This document shows positions 1 through 10,732 of a stretch of 64,000 nt of DNA, one piece after another. The position numbers and the translations under genes were made by a program. The notes under the pieces were generated by a model, which searched no databases, was not told the DNA's origin, and saw only the letters and a program-made list of their open reading frames with translations. The number at the start of each line of letters is the position of its first letter. The stretch's first letter is position 1. The stretch comes from Amoebophrya sp. A120 (taxonomy: Eukaryota; Sar; Dinophyceae; Syndiniales; Amoebophryaceae): the NCBI GenBank assembly GCA_905178155.1, contig CAJINV010000001.1, forward strand, positions 3,153,675-3,217,674. Reading direction: 5' to 3'.

Positions 1-505
1 TTCCTCGTCTAAAGTCTGCTCTGCATCTGCGGACGGGATCTCGTTCAAGCGCAGGGCCTGCTTTATTGTCTCTTCGGCGCCGGCAACGTTATCTTTCGCT
101 GTTTCCAAAGCGCTCTCTGCGGTCTTTGCTGCGGCCTGCTTTGCTTCCGTCGCTTCCGTCGCGGCCAGTTCCTTTGCCTGTGCAACTTGTTGCTCCGCCG
201 CCTGATTGGGTTTTTTTGGATTAACGCGTTTAGGTTTCAAGTAGGCCATCATCAAACGATCAACACGAACATCATAATTTCTTTAAAATCATCAGCAAAA
301 CGAAACCAAATCGGAACAGAAGAGTTGTACTTAGAAACAGACACACAGCCTGTGATTCATTGCATTATTTGCAAGTGAAAACATCGAAAGTCTGTACCTT
401 GACTTCTTCAACCGCTGCGGTTGCGGTGTATTTTTGCTCCTCTACTGCTTGTTCCGCGTTGGCGAGCGCGGCGAGCGACAGCACAACACCGCGTTTCGCG
501 AGCAT
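1..505 (-). CDS. Secreted Ala/Glu-rich coiled-coil protein, 5' part (runs off the left edge)
   Basis: Two exons are visible. Exon 1 (505-398) starts with an ATG and encodes a short signal peptide (MLAKRGVVLSLAALANAEQA) followed by a Glu/Ala-rich stretch. It ends at a GTACAG donor. The intron (397-202) ends in CAATCAG, and exon 2 (201-1) continues in frame with A, E, Q and K-rich sequence (AAEQQVAQAKELAATEATEA and onward) that should form a long alpha-helix or coiled coil. The C-terminus lies outside the window. I do not recognise a family. Secretion is inferred from the N-terminus only. Composition resembles LEA-like or structural helical proteins, but that is only a resemblance. Confidence 0.7.
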
Positions 506-1402
506 TTTGCCTCCGTGATCTTGCGTCGATACCAAGAACAACTAAAGTTAAAGATGACAATTACGTCGCGGAATTAGTTATTGTACGAAGTGGATGGAAT
601 GTCAAGCGATGAAATGAAGAGAAATCAATACAGTGTAGTGTGTTTGGTATGAAAGGCCACAGGTCAAATGGGGGTAGCTACACTACGAGCTCCACGTCTC
701 TTCATCTCAAGGGCCCTGCTTGTGCCTGTTCAAAAGCGTATGTTGTAAGGAGGCAAAGATGCTCATAGAAAGCCTGAGGAACGAACAGGCTTCTTAGGCG
801 GGGTCGAATATCATTCAACACCAAATGAGAACGGAAACACCGATATGAAAATGCTTCAGCTTGTTTTCATCTTGTAAGCAGTAGCTAGAAGACCGAAGAA
901 GTTAGTTGTATGCCTCTCCGTAGCTAGTACATGTAGCGCTTGGCATGTTTGGGTCCTCAGCAGAACGGATACAAAAAGAATTGCCTGCCAGGAAGTGTAC
1001 GAAAAAACAACCGACAGCTTTTTGCTTTTCCAGTCACAGGAGAACGAAGTTCACACAGTTATTTGTGCGTTGTTTGTTTTGGTTTGGGAAAGGACGACAC
1101 GATAGCATCGGAGAAGCACGACCGACGCGGCGATTTCCGCTTTTCTCGTCGTGAAGATCGTTCGACCGATGTTGATTTCATTTCCATTCGCACGAAGAAC
1201 GAGCTGTATCTTTAGAAAGAGCACTTACTTCCACTCGCGTGGCCGTGTGCCTATTGCGAGTTACGAAGGGGTATGATTTGATTTTGTCGCTTGGTCGTCA
1301 TTTTGCGAATGCGCTGTCATTGATTTGTTTGTAGTGGTACAGATATGGAGGTCGCTGGTCGTACGAATAAATTTCAGGAGACTGCTCCGACATATATGCT
1401 TT
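506..1402. other. Intergenic, no supported gene
   Basis: This stretch lies between the start of the left-edge gene and the 3' end of the WW-domain gene. A plus-strand open frame of about 90 codons (940-1215) has no family resemblance and lies opposite to every other gene. I see no RNA gene or clear repeat. Confidence 0.5.
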
Positions 1403-4400
1403 TCAGCCCACGAACCCTGGAGGAGGATCCCAGCTACTTTCGCCCGTGAGCGTATTAAAGTAGTAAAAATCCCCGTCTTCGGTCGCGTACTTCCCCCAGC
1501 CCGGCTGCAGCTGCTGTTCGGGTGCAGAGTCTTGCTGTGCAGCAACCTCAACTTGATGTTCCGGCTGTGCAGTTGGTTGCGCATGCTGCGTACGCTGCTC
1601 TTCTTGCAGATGATTGGTCTGCGCTGTGGCTGTTGGTTGTGCGTGTGTCGCTAAATACTCCGCCGCTCTTCTGTCGGAAGTCTCCAGGAGGTGCTGGGTT
1701 GGATCAGAGGTGAAACTTTGCTGTGGTTGCGGCTGCGACTGTGGTGCAACGTACTGATTACTATGGGTTGCTGTACTCTTACTATAGGAATCGCCTACTT
1801 GGTAGTTATGAAAGGTTGCGTTCGCCGAAGATGCCGAAGATGCTGGTCCACTGGTCGAATAATGCTGCTGCTGCTGATACCTTTGCGTAGTATCCATGCC
1901 GACGACCTGTTGCTGTAAAGACGACGCCGTGGTAGACACCCCTACCCCTTGCTGTGCTTGCGGCTGAGATGAGGATGAGGATGTCGTTGCAGCTCCTGAA
2001 TCAGTTAGGAGGGATGAAGCATTGGCGTACGAACTACTACCGTGGCTCTGGACCTGAGCCTGGGCTTGCTGTCCGTAGCCGTAGGTGCCTGCTGCCTGAG
2101 AAGACGTTAGCATCGACGCTGGAGCGGGAAGCGAAGAAGATAGAGTCGAAAAAGCGGTAGTTCCACCGGTAATATTTTGAGGCACAGAAGACGGAAGGTG
2201 AACCATGTCAGAGGACGTCGCCGGTTGCATATGATCGTACTGCTGGTGAAACGGAACCGTGGAAGTCGCGGCTGTCGCGCTCGCGTACCCGGTCTGCCCG
2301 ACAGAATTCGCATGGTTGCTTTGATTTGTCGCTGTATACGATGGCGTTGCATCTGCTAGTACAGGCTGTTGGTAAGATCCGTACGCTGGTGCATTCCGCA
2401 TCGTCTCCTGCTGCTGCGATAATTGCTGTGGTTGTTGTAGCTGCTGCATGTCGGCACGACTCTGGTGTATTTGCTGAGCGAAGGCTGCCTGCGTCGACGC
2501 CATTGCAATCCTTTGGTCGTCATCTGGCGTTTTCGTTTTCGTTTTCGATGTGGAGGCCGAAACACAAGCAGAGGTCGTCAGTTCGTCGGTTGAAGCAGCA
2601 GCTGCTGCTGCTGCGGGGGGCACTACAAGACCAGGCACCTGTAGAATACCGGGAGCGGCTGCAACTGCGCTGTCAGGAGGACCTTCTTTGTGCTGTAGTT
2701 CCCTCGCTTGTACTGCAGCTGTCGCCACCAGTGGTTGTTCCACGATTCTCTTTCTTTCAGGCTCTAAAATCGCGGCGAGCAGGGGATCTTCATGATCAGT
2801 GGTAGCAGCTCTTGACGACGGACCGAATTTATCTTCGGTCGAACTTGCGTCCGCAGTTGTGATCTTCTTCTGCGCGGATGACGCCGAGGATAGGCTCAAC
2901 CCACCAAGCGTGCCACCAGTAGTAGTGACTACAGGTCGTTGCTTGCTCGTGGTCTTCTGAAGTAGTAGATCTCCTTCTGCGGCTGCAGACTGATCGCCTC
3001 GCTGGTGCGTGGTGCTGTCGCTCCCGGATGTAACGTCGTTGTTCTGCTCGTCATCTTCGTCGATTTTCCTTTCCGTCGTTTCCTGCAGCAACGACACCTG
3101 TCCAGCCCCAGCGACGTCCTTTGACGGGGACGCGGACTTTGACCCGCCTTTAGTACTTGACGAAGCCCCACCGCCCGACCCCGCGGTGACCTTGCTGAGG
3201 CTCGACTGAGGGATCATCACTTCTGAGACGTGCTGCAGCGTTTTTCTGTCCAGTTTCGTTTTGTCGAACAGATCTTTGAAGAAGCTTGATAACAAGAATT
3301 CCTCTCTTTCGGAAATGCTGCACTTCTCCACTCCGCCCGCGAGCAATTGCCGCATCAGCTCGCTGCTGTCCTTCTGCGCGACCTGGAACAAATTTCCCAA
3401 AGTCGTGTGGTACTTGCGATCTGCCATACCCGCGATCGCCCGGATCGCCTCCTCCTCTACCGGCGCCATGTACTTTCTCGTCTCCGGAACTTCGTCGTGG
3501 AGGAGGGTAATCAAGTCCCGCAATTCGCAAAGCCGCGACTCGACCTCCTCCTCAGAGAGAGCGTTTAGTGGCGTGGCGGTCCGAAGTTCCTCGATCGTGC
3601 GGGATGACAGTGGCCCAGCGGGCGTGTTGTCCACCATCTCGCTAGTGGTATCGATTGTCATTCCGCCTTTTGGCCTAGTCCTGTCGTTGGCGGAGCTCAC
3701 CGAGGTCTTGCTGGGTGCGCCACCTTCGCCTTCCGCCCGAGGTTGGTTTAAAAGGTGGTGGGCACCAGCTAATTCATGACTTGACGTCCTCACACGGTCT
3801 GCAACATCGAATTCAACAGTTTCGTCGTCTGTCCCGTTGGAAGTAAACGACACGGGACGAACACCAAGTAGGTCAGACGTCGATCCCAAGTGCTGTGTCT
3901 TCTCGTTTGATGATGTTCCAGTCGTAGTATCTGCATCTCCTCGCATAATTTTTGCGACTTTCATCCTCTGCTTCGTGCTCCCGGACGATGCGTGATTCGC
4001 GGCGAAGCTCAGCAGCGAAGCGCTGCTCCTGTTCGCGCTCGTGCTCATTGGGGTTAGAATGCTGCTGATTTCGTCCACGTTTTGCTCCAACAGGTCTCGC
4101 CGGAGCTGCTCCACTTCGACACAGAGAATCTGTATGTGCTCCGTCAGTTCCGACTCGCGCAACCGGGCGTCTCGTTTCCGTTCCAACAACTCCTGCTCCA
4201 ATTTCCAGTAACCGAGTAAATGCAAATCGCATTGCGCCTGCAGATTCCGCGTTTGGCCCCGTAGCGCGTCAATTTCCAAACTCAAGCTCAGTTTCTCGCG
4301 GTCGACTTGGGTCTTTTGCAGTTTCGCGATTTCCTGCTTCAGTTGCCGGTTTTCCTCAGCAAACCGATTCAACTCCTGCTCTTGCATCTTCAGTAGATTC

Positions 4401-7400
4401 TGCGTTACTTTGTTCCCTGGACCTTGCTGCGCAGTGGTCATGGCCGTTGCGCTCGCGAAGCCGAAGCTGGAGGAGGAGGTTGTAGTGGCTGTGGCAGATT
4501 GATTCTTAGAGTTCTTGTCCTGCTTCTCATCGGCTGCATTTTGACCGGTTGTACTAGTGTCCTCGTCGTCGTTGATGAAGACAGCAACCATCGCCCGACT
4601 GATATCATCGATCACGCGCACTAGCGCTCCGGGTGACGTTTCTCTCAGCATCTCTGGCGTCGCCGCACTGGACTTGTTTCCCGCTGCTGATGATCCTTTG
4701 GATGAACCAGATATTGAGATTTCCACGCTTGCAGCGTTGTCGAACAAAGCCTGACTTTTGCCTTGTGCAAACTTGCGCAGAAAGTGGTTGAAATCTTCCA
4801 GCCCGACTTTCGTCGTAATCAGCTCCATCAACTGCCTCCCCGTGACCGCTCCACTCTCCGTTTGCCCGGCTGCTGCTGTACCGGGGCTGGATAAGTGGCA
4901 AACTATCAGCCCGAGGACGACGGCAGAGGCGGACCGGAATCGGTCAGGAAAAGTTTCCTTCCGCAGAATGCCGAGAATCGCATTTAGGTGGAGGCTGGAG
5001 TTGGTTATTTCGCGAATCAAGGGCATCAGTGAAGAGGGTTGTTGATTTCCTTGATGCTGTTCGGCCTGGCTGTAGGTCGTGCTACTCATCCTGGTGATCA
5101 AAAACAGAAACTTCAACACGTTGTGCAACACGAAGAGCGTTTGGGAGCTGTGAAGTTCCTCTTTCTCTTCGTGGGACAAAACCTGGGCGGAATTCTTCTC
5201 CTGTTGCTGGATCAGGGAAGAGAAGTCACGGGTTTTAATTCCGGAGGACGTGGCTGCTGCAGCAGCAGATACAGTCGTCGCATTCGCACTTTTGATAGTA
5301 CCCGGACCCTGAGACTGTGCCGAGCCCGCACTTCCCTTGCTCCCGGAAGCACCTTCGCTGGTCGACGCTATAAGCGGGAACCTTTTCTCCGGAAACTCCG
5401 CATCATTTGCGATGCACTTGGACCACCGCAGACTCGCGGTTACCTTGTCGATCAACTTTCCTCGGTTCGTTAATAACCCAAAAAACTTCTTCCTCACCTC
5501 TTGTAACTGCGTCTTCCCGACAATCGCGGTCAAATAGCTGAGCCACTCCACCGCAAAGTAGCAATTGTGCGTGCTTCGAAACCAGACATCCATGTCGCAG
5601 CGCTCCAAATCCGACAGAACGCGGATCACCTGTTTCCCGCAGGGCGTGACGACGACGCCGTCGACTGCCGTTCCGCTGGAATTTGTGAACGTGTCCGCCA
5701 GATACTCGGCTGGGAGGTCAAACCGGACCACCAGCTTCTCTAGCACGACGAACCGCAGTTCTTCGGGAAGTGTTTCGTCAAACACCATGTGAAACCACCA
5801 CTCGTAAGCGGGAACGTCCGAAGCGGTTTTGGTGATGCGAGCAGCTGTAGATGAGGACGAACTGCTTTTCGTCTTTGCTGTTTGGCAAAACTCTTTGTAG
5901 TACTTCCCCCCCAAGACATACGCAAACACGGTTTTCTCGTCGGCAGTTGGCGCAGCAAACCTGGTGGAAGAATTGATCCCCGCAACGGTGACGCTGTCGT
6001 TGCTCGAAGCCCTGCCTCGGTGAAAGGCACTGTTGTCTTCCTCACTCTGCATATTGACGTCGGAGGAGTAGGTGCTGCCCAGGCTGTCTTTGCGAGCAAC
6101 CGCTGTTCCACTACCTTCGAGAGTTCCGCCCACCCCGCCTTTCGGCATGCCGGCCACCAGTTTCGACAGGAGGTGCACAGACCGCAGCAAGAGGTCATCA
6201 CCGCTGCGGAACACGCCCGTTTTCTTGGACAGCATGGGGACGAAGCGCAAACAGAACCGTCTCGTGTCGTCGAAGCGACCGAAAGTGCAGGAAGTGTTGG
6301 TTTGCGAAGTTGCGTCGTGATCTGCGTAAAACAGTTCCACGATGTTCAAAATCGAGGAAAAAACCCGGGTGTCCGCTTCCTTCACGGTCAGCAACTGCTC
6401 GCACTTGTGGACTAGTCTATCCGCGGTTTCGTGTTGCTGCCGGAGGAATCGCCTGGAGACTTCTTTTCCTTCTCTGATCAGCAGCTCCATGGTCTGCAAA
6501 ATGATCAGCGACGGCTGCTCATTCCTCAATAACCACTGCTGCCCCTCGTGCGTCTCCTCAATCCCCCGGAGCAGAATATCCACGCCTTCCTCGAAAACCG
6601 CCCCCGAGCACATGTCCGGCGAGTTGGTGAGAAAAATCCGTAACAGCGAGATCGCCAAAACGCAACTGCGCTTCTGCCGGGAAATTTCGTCCAAGTCCCC
6701 CGATTCCCCCGACATATTGTCAAACCCTGCGAGCGCGAGCAAAACAGAAGCGGAAGCCCCAATTATCGGGGCAGGATTTATTCCAGCACCACCATCTGCA
6801 TTTTTGCCCGTCGCGGAAGTTGTAGATGATGTTGAAATCCCACCCACGTCGCACGCGCGCAACAACCTGGTCAGGTACTCGGGTTCCTTCCGGAAAAACT
6901 CTTTCCCAAATTTCTGCGCGCACTGAACGCTGTTCTCCGATAGGGTTAGTAATAACGGAATGTCCAGAAGCTTCAACAACGCCTCCCCACACGAGCTCGT
7001 GATGATTTCGAAGAAGTACCCCCGGTCCTCCTTTCTCGTGTCCATGATGGTGCGGACGACTTGATGCAGCACGGAAATCAAATCCTTTTCCAACCGCAGG
7101 CGCTGCGGCTCCTCGAACGATTCCGCTAAACTCGCCCATGGATTCTCCGCGACGAACTCTGGCGTGACGGGCTATGGAACTCCACAGCTCCGCGTTCCCC
7201 TCATTTGTGTTGCATGAACAGCAACACAAACGCTGGCAAAGATGCAGCTTTTGCATGACAACTTTCTAGAGGAGTGTAGTGCTGTTTTGGATTCCGGAAT
7301 CTGTCATGCAAACAGTGCTAACGGGCAAAAGGTGGATTTGGGATTTTGCATGACAAATGAGAGAGAGGGGAGTTGTGCACTTTCATACGGGCTCGCGCAA

Positions 7401-8072
7401 CCGGACCAGTTGATGCAGGATGACGCTGAGAAGTTTGACTCGCATCGGGTCGTTGGCGAGGACCTCCACTGCCTTCGGGTTATGGGGCTCTCAAACGTTA
7501 CATTCTCAACTGTTACATGATTTGTCATGCAAAAACGCTATCACTTTTCACAATTTCAAACCTTCTCCGCATGACAAGTTCTCGACACGCTAGATAGCAT
7601 TGTAATCTGCTCCAAACCTGTAATGCAAAAGGAGCAAGCTTTTCCCTTTCACTTTTGCCATTCTTGCATTACAAATTTCATGTAACAGTTGAGAATGTAA
7701 CAGTTGAGAGCTCCATACGGGTACGTCTCCACATACGCCCGCAGCTCGCCGACACCTGGTAGATATTTTTTGAAAAGGTAAAAAGTAGAGTCTCTTTATT
7801 CAGTTGTATCACGGTCATCCCCCTTGCTTTATCATCATGTTACGGTTCTTTATCTGAGAGCGAAATATGTGAGTTCAAAGTGCGGTAGGTCCAACTTCAA
7901 CGCGACGATTTTCTATACCGAATAACCATTTCTGGGGCAGCCGCAGGACGTGCAATATTCGGTCAATTTCCTCGGGAGAATCTTGCTCGATATCCAGCAG
8001 GACTGAGGCTTGGTCGGCAAATTTGTCGGCGACCTCGCCGAGCTTGTCAACTGCTTTGAAAAGAAAAGTCAT
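1403..8072 (-). CDS. Large helical-repeat and coiled-coil protein with C-terminal WW domain
   Basis: Four exons: 8072-7907, 7755-7718, 7475-7388 and 7167-1403. Their lengths sum to 6057 nt (2018 residues), an exact multiple of three. Intron 1 (7906-7756) is GT-AG; introns 2 and 3 are inverted-repeat elements described separately. The N-terminal ~900 residues are helical with Leu-rich repeats, like an armadillo-type solenoid. A coiled coil follows near residues 1010-1120 (NRFAEENRQLKQEIAKLQKT region), then a very long S/T/A/Q-rich disordered tail. The last ~35 residues form a WW domain: GWGKYATEDGDFYYFNTLTG followed by ESSWDPPPG, with both signature Trp and the Pro. WW domains bind Pro-rich peptides. 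The solenoid plus coiled-coil order recalls the vesicle tether p115/USO1, but p115 has no WW domain and I see no decisive sequence match. The ATG at 8072 is chosen because it opens the frame; an upstream ATG frame at 8320-8108 could not be joined in phase. Confidence 0.8.
7173..7387 (-). mobile_element. Introner element in the WW-protein gene (215 bp)
   Basis: The element begins TATGGAACTCCACAG on the plus strand and its other end, reverse-complemented, begins TATGAAAGTGCACAACTCC. Both ends then share CTCATTTGTxxTGCATG-type sequence. It is flanked by a perfect 5-bp direct repeat CGGGC (7168-7172 and 7388-7392). Removing the element and one repeat copy joins REP to VTPEFVAENPWASL in frame. No GT-AG choice keeps the frame. 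Confidence 0.85.
7481..7717 (-). mobile_element. Introner element in the WW-protein gene (237 bp), CTCTCAAACGTTACATTC family
   Basis: Inverted ends TATGGGGCTCTCAAACGTTA and, from the other side, TATGGAGCTCTCAACTGTTA, both continuing into CATTCTCAACTGTTACATGA. Flanked by a perfect direct repeat CGGGT (7476-7480 and 7718-7722). Excision joins VETYP to KAVEVLAND in frame. A closely related copy is at 30696-30930. Confidence 0.88.
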
Positions 8073-8738
8073 TGCGTTTTTTTCCGTTGGTCAGAAGTAG
8101 AAGCAGCTTAGACCTGGGCGGGTGTTGACCAAACTTGATACCACCTCTCTAGTCCTGTGACCGAGGGCAGCACTCGGTCGCTGTGAGTCTCCGCATGCTT
8201 CTCGGAGCGACTGCGGCTGCTGGATGGTGGGTTTTTCTGATGGAAACCACGTAGGCGGGCAACAGCCCGCGGAGCACTAGATGGGACAAAGCGGGTTCCG
8301 GTACTTCGTGTCATCTTCATTGTTAACTTTGATTATGGCTAGTTAAAAAGTGTGCTTGATGTTCTTCACGCGGCGTGATCGTAAAAATAAGGAGCGAGAT
8401 CAATTTCGAAAAACCAACAGGTTCGGGTCCATTGACTTTTACTTTGACACAGAACAGAGTGGAGCTATACATTAAGAATGGATCGTGCCGCTGTCGAAAG
8501 CTTTATTCTGAAACGAACAAATATGTGCGTTGACACGCACAAGCACATGAGAATAGGCCGATGATAGCTGACACAGAAACTTTGGTTTTACTTCGTCAAA
8601 ATAGTTGCTGATTGAACCAGGTAGTGGACATCGACATTCATCATTCGGTTCATTGGAAGCCTGCTTCGCCGATTTGTAGCTCTGCGTCGATATTTTCATT
8701 TCATTGAGCCGCTTTCTTTTTGGAAATTATCATACATT
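8073..8738. other. Intergenic; one short ATG frame of unknown status
   Basis: A minus-strand ATG frame of 70 codons (8320-8108) is S/R-rich and could be a 5' exon of the WW-protein gene or an upstream ORF. I could not find a GT-AG junction that joins it in phase. Nothing else was seen. Confidence 0.4.
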
Positions 8739-10175
8739 CTAGATATGGAGCCGTTTAAAAATCTTCGACTCCGGAATCGATTTGCTGGGCATCAAACTCT
8801 CACAACCTGCAACACCACCACGACTATCGTCTGCGACGGTTGTTTCGTCTGTACTGTGTGCCGCCTCGACGATTCGAATGGCCTCTGCAACGAGTCCCGG
8901 AATGATCTGCGCAAGCGCCTCCGTGTTCGTATGCAATGCCGGGTTGCGGTTGGCTTCCAGTAAAAAAACCTTTCCATCCTCGCCAAAAAGGAAATCGCAG
9001 CCGAAAAGTTGAAAACTTCCGAGGTGATTCGGGTTCACCTGTCCCTGGATGATTTCTGCAAGGCCCTCCATCGCGATTTGCAAGCCCTTTTGGTACTGTT
9101 CTTGTACTTGATGTTGACGTTCTTTGCTGGTGCAGAAAGGAATGGTGGTGTTCAAGAATTTTGTATCAAACACCTGGACCAGATCATTCATCTCCACACT
9201 ATACTGCTCCGCGCCGAGGTACTCCCTTTGCACCCTTTGGTTCGTGATGTGCCGCGCGGAGGTCTCCAGATCGGTCAGGTCGAACGGACAAGCACAGGAC
9301 TTGAGGTACGCTACAGGGACGACCGGTGCTGCACCTCCAGGGTTTTTCTTTCCTGCATCTTCTTCAAATGGACAGGCGTAGTAGGCCAGAAAGGGTTCCA
9401 CTCTAGCGACCAGCAGGAAAACACGCACGTCGAATTTGCGCTGTGAAGTCGTTAAGAGTGGTGTCTGCAGGTACTGCTGCACGATCCCCGTGGGCTTTAT
9501 TTTCAAGTTATGGCTCATCTTCGCCGACGAGAATTGGTCTTTCAAAAATGTCACAAGGTTGTCGAAGTTGGAAAAAACCTCAATTCCCTTGCCACGGTTG
9601 TTGGTCTGCGTCTTGTAGATCCAGTGGGAGGAAGATTTTTTATTTTCGTGCGCGCCCTCTTGACCGTGAATTTTAACGAGTTCTTTCTCCTTTTTCTTCA
9701 AGACATCCGATACCAAGAAGGTGGGGAGGTACCAGGGCGGAAAATCTTCCTTTGACAATTCCGTCTTCGTTTCTGTCGAATCGGTGCTGACGTTCCTTTT
9801 CTGCCACCACTGGCTCACGCTCTTCAGCATGCCCTCTTTGGTCCCAATAGAGACGCCATGAAGCTGGTTAGCGAAGCGAAGGTTTTTGTTGAGACCACCT
9901 CTTTGTCCCACCAGTACGCTGAAATCCACTGCGAACGCATTCTGCGCCCACTGAAAGACAGGTGATGAAGAAACGCCGTCCTCTTTCAAGGTACTGTCCT
10001 CCTCCGCCGTCTTTTCCTTTTCCTCGATAACGCCTCGTAGAAAGTTGCCTGTTTCCCGTCCCAAAACGACAATATCTTTGTATCCGCGGCTCCGAAGAAT
10101 TTGCTCGATCAAGCCCGGGTTGTTGTCTTTGGCAATGCGGCACAGGCCCTTTCTGTCTCCAGTCGACGACGGCAT
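8739..10175 (-). CDS. Tubulin-tyrosine-ligase (TTL/TTLL) family protein
   Basis: Single exon of 478 codons from a clear ATG. TTL-family proteins are ATP-grasp ligases that add Tyr, Glu or Gly to tubulin tails. Visible family motifs, in order: FPPWYLPTFLV (about residue 145), the ATP-binding WIYKTQTNNRGKGI (about 186), KFDVRVFLLVARVEPFLAYY (about 243), and the magnesium-binding FGCDFLFGEDGKVFLLEANR with NP following (about 398-419). The size is close to a minimal TTL domain with a short N-terminal extension, so it is probably a compact TTLL. Which amino acid is added cannot be told from the sequence. It acts on axonemal or cytoplasmic microtubules, consistent with a flagellated stage and with the SHIPPO-repeat gene at 52570-55307. 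No introns or introners are present. Confidence 0.88.
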   Translation of the reverse strand: MPSSTGDRKGLCRIAKDNNPGLIEQILRSRGYKDIVVLGRETGNFLRGVIEEKEKTAEEDSTLKEDGVSSSPVFQWAQNAFAVDFSVLVGQRGGLNKNLRFANQLHGVSIGTKEGMLKSVSQWWQKRNVSTDSTETKTELSKEDFPPWYLPTFLVSDVLKKKEKELVKIHGQEGAHENKKSSSHWIYKTQTNNRGKGIEVFSNFDNLVTFLKDQFSSAKMSHNLKIKPTGIVQQYLQTPLLTTSQRKFDVRVFLLVARVEPFLAYYACPFEEDAGKKNPGGAAPVVPVAYLKSCACPFDLTDLETSARHITNQRVQREYLGAEQYSVEMNDLVQVFDTKFLNTTIPFCTSKERQHQVQEQYQKGLQIAMEGLAEIIQGQVNPNHLGSFQLFGCDFLFGEDGKVFLLEANRNPALHTNTEALAQIIPGLVAEAIRIVEAAHSTDETTVADDSRGGVAGCESLMPSKSIPESKIFKRLHI

Positions 10176-10732
10176 GGTCGCGAGCGAACCTATCTTTTTC
10201 AGGTCGAGGTCCAGCGGTGGAAAAGAAAAAACTACAGGTAGTCAGGTACCAGGGTTGAAGCGGCAACAAAAGCAACACCTTTTTCTTCTTTTAGTTTTCC
10301 CGCTCTGTACTTTAGCCGTCGCTCCACGACAAGATTGTATTTCCGTTTTGGTTTTGAAAGTCTCTCGTACACTCTTTCCTCTCCCATCTGTCGCGCCTGT
10401 TTGTACTATTGTATTATCCCGAAAGGAAATTTGACGACGATAGAACAGCTTCTGCACCATTGATTCGTCCGTTCTTCACACAAAGTAACAAGAAATCTGC
10501 ACAGCAAAAGCTCCTGAGTGACAGAGGCAGAAAAAAGGCAATACAGGAACGTCAGATAATTAACACCTCCTGGCTCATTATATGCGCGTTGATCATTCTT
10601 TCTCATCTGTGCACATGTGCAAATTAATCTCCGAAAAAGGCGAAAATCGTCACAGTCACTACCCAATGAATATGAAGTTGCAGGATCGTTCACCATGATA
10701 CCGTTACCGACTCGTCAACATGATCTTGCTCA
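10176..10732. other. Intergenic, nothing recognised
   Basis: AT-richer sequence between two minus-strand genes. Short open frames on both strands have no family resemblance. Confidence 0.5.

Noticed and set aside
940-1215. Plus-strand frame of 91 codons
   Set aside because: Opposite to all other genes, no family resemblance, no splice support.
8108-8320. ATG frame that might be a first exon of the WW-protein gene
   Set aside because: No GT-AG combination joins it to the next exon in the correct phase; kept only as a note.
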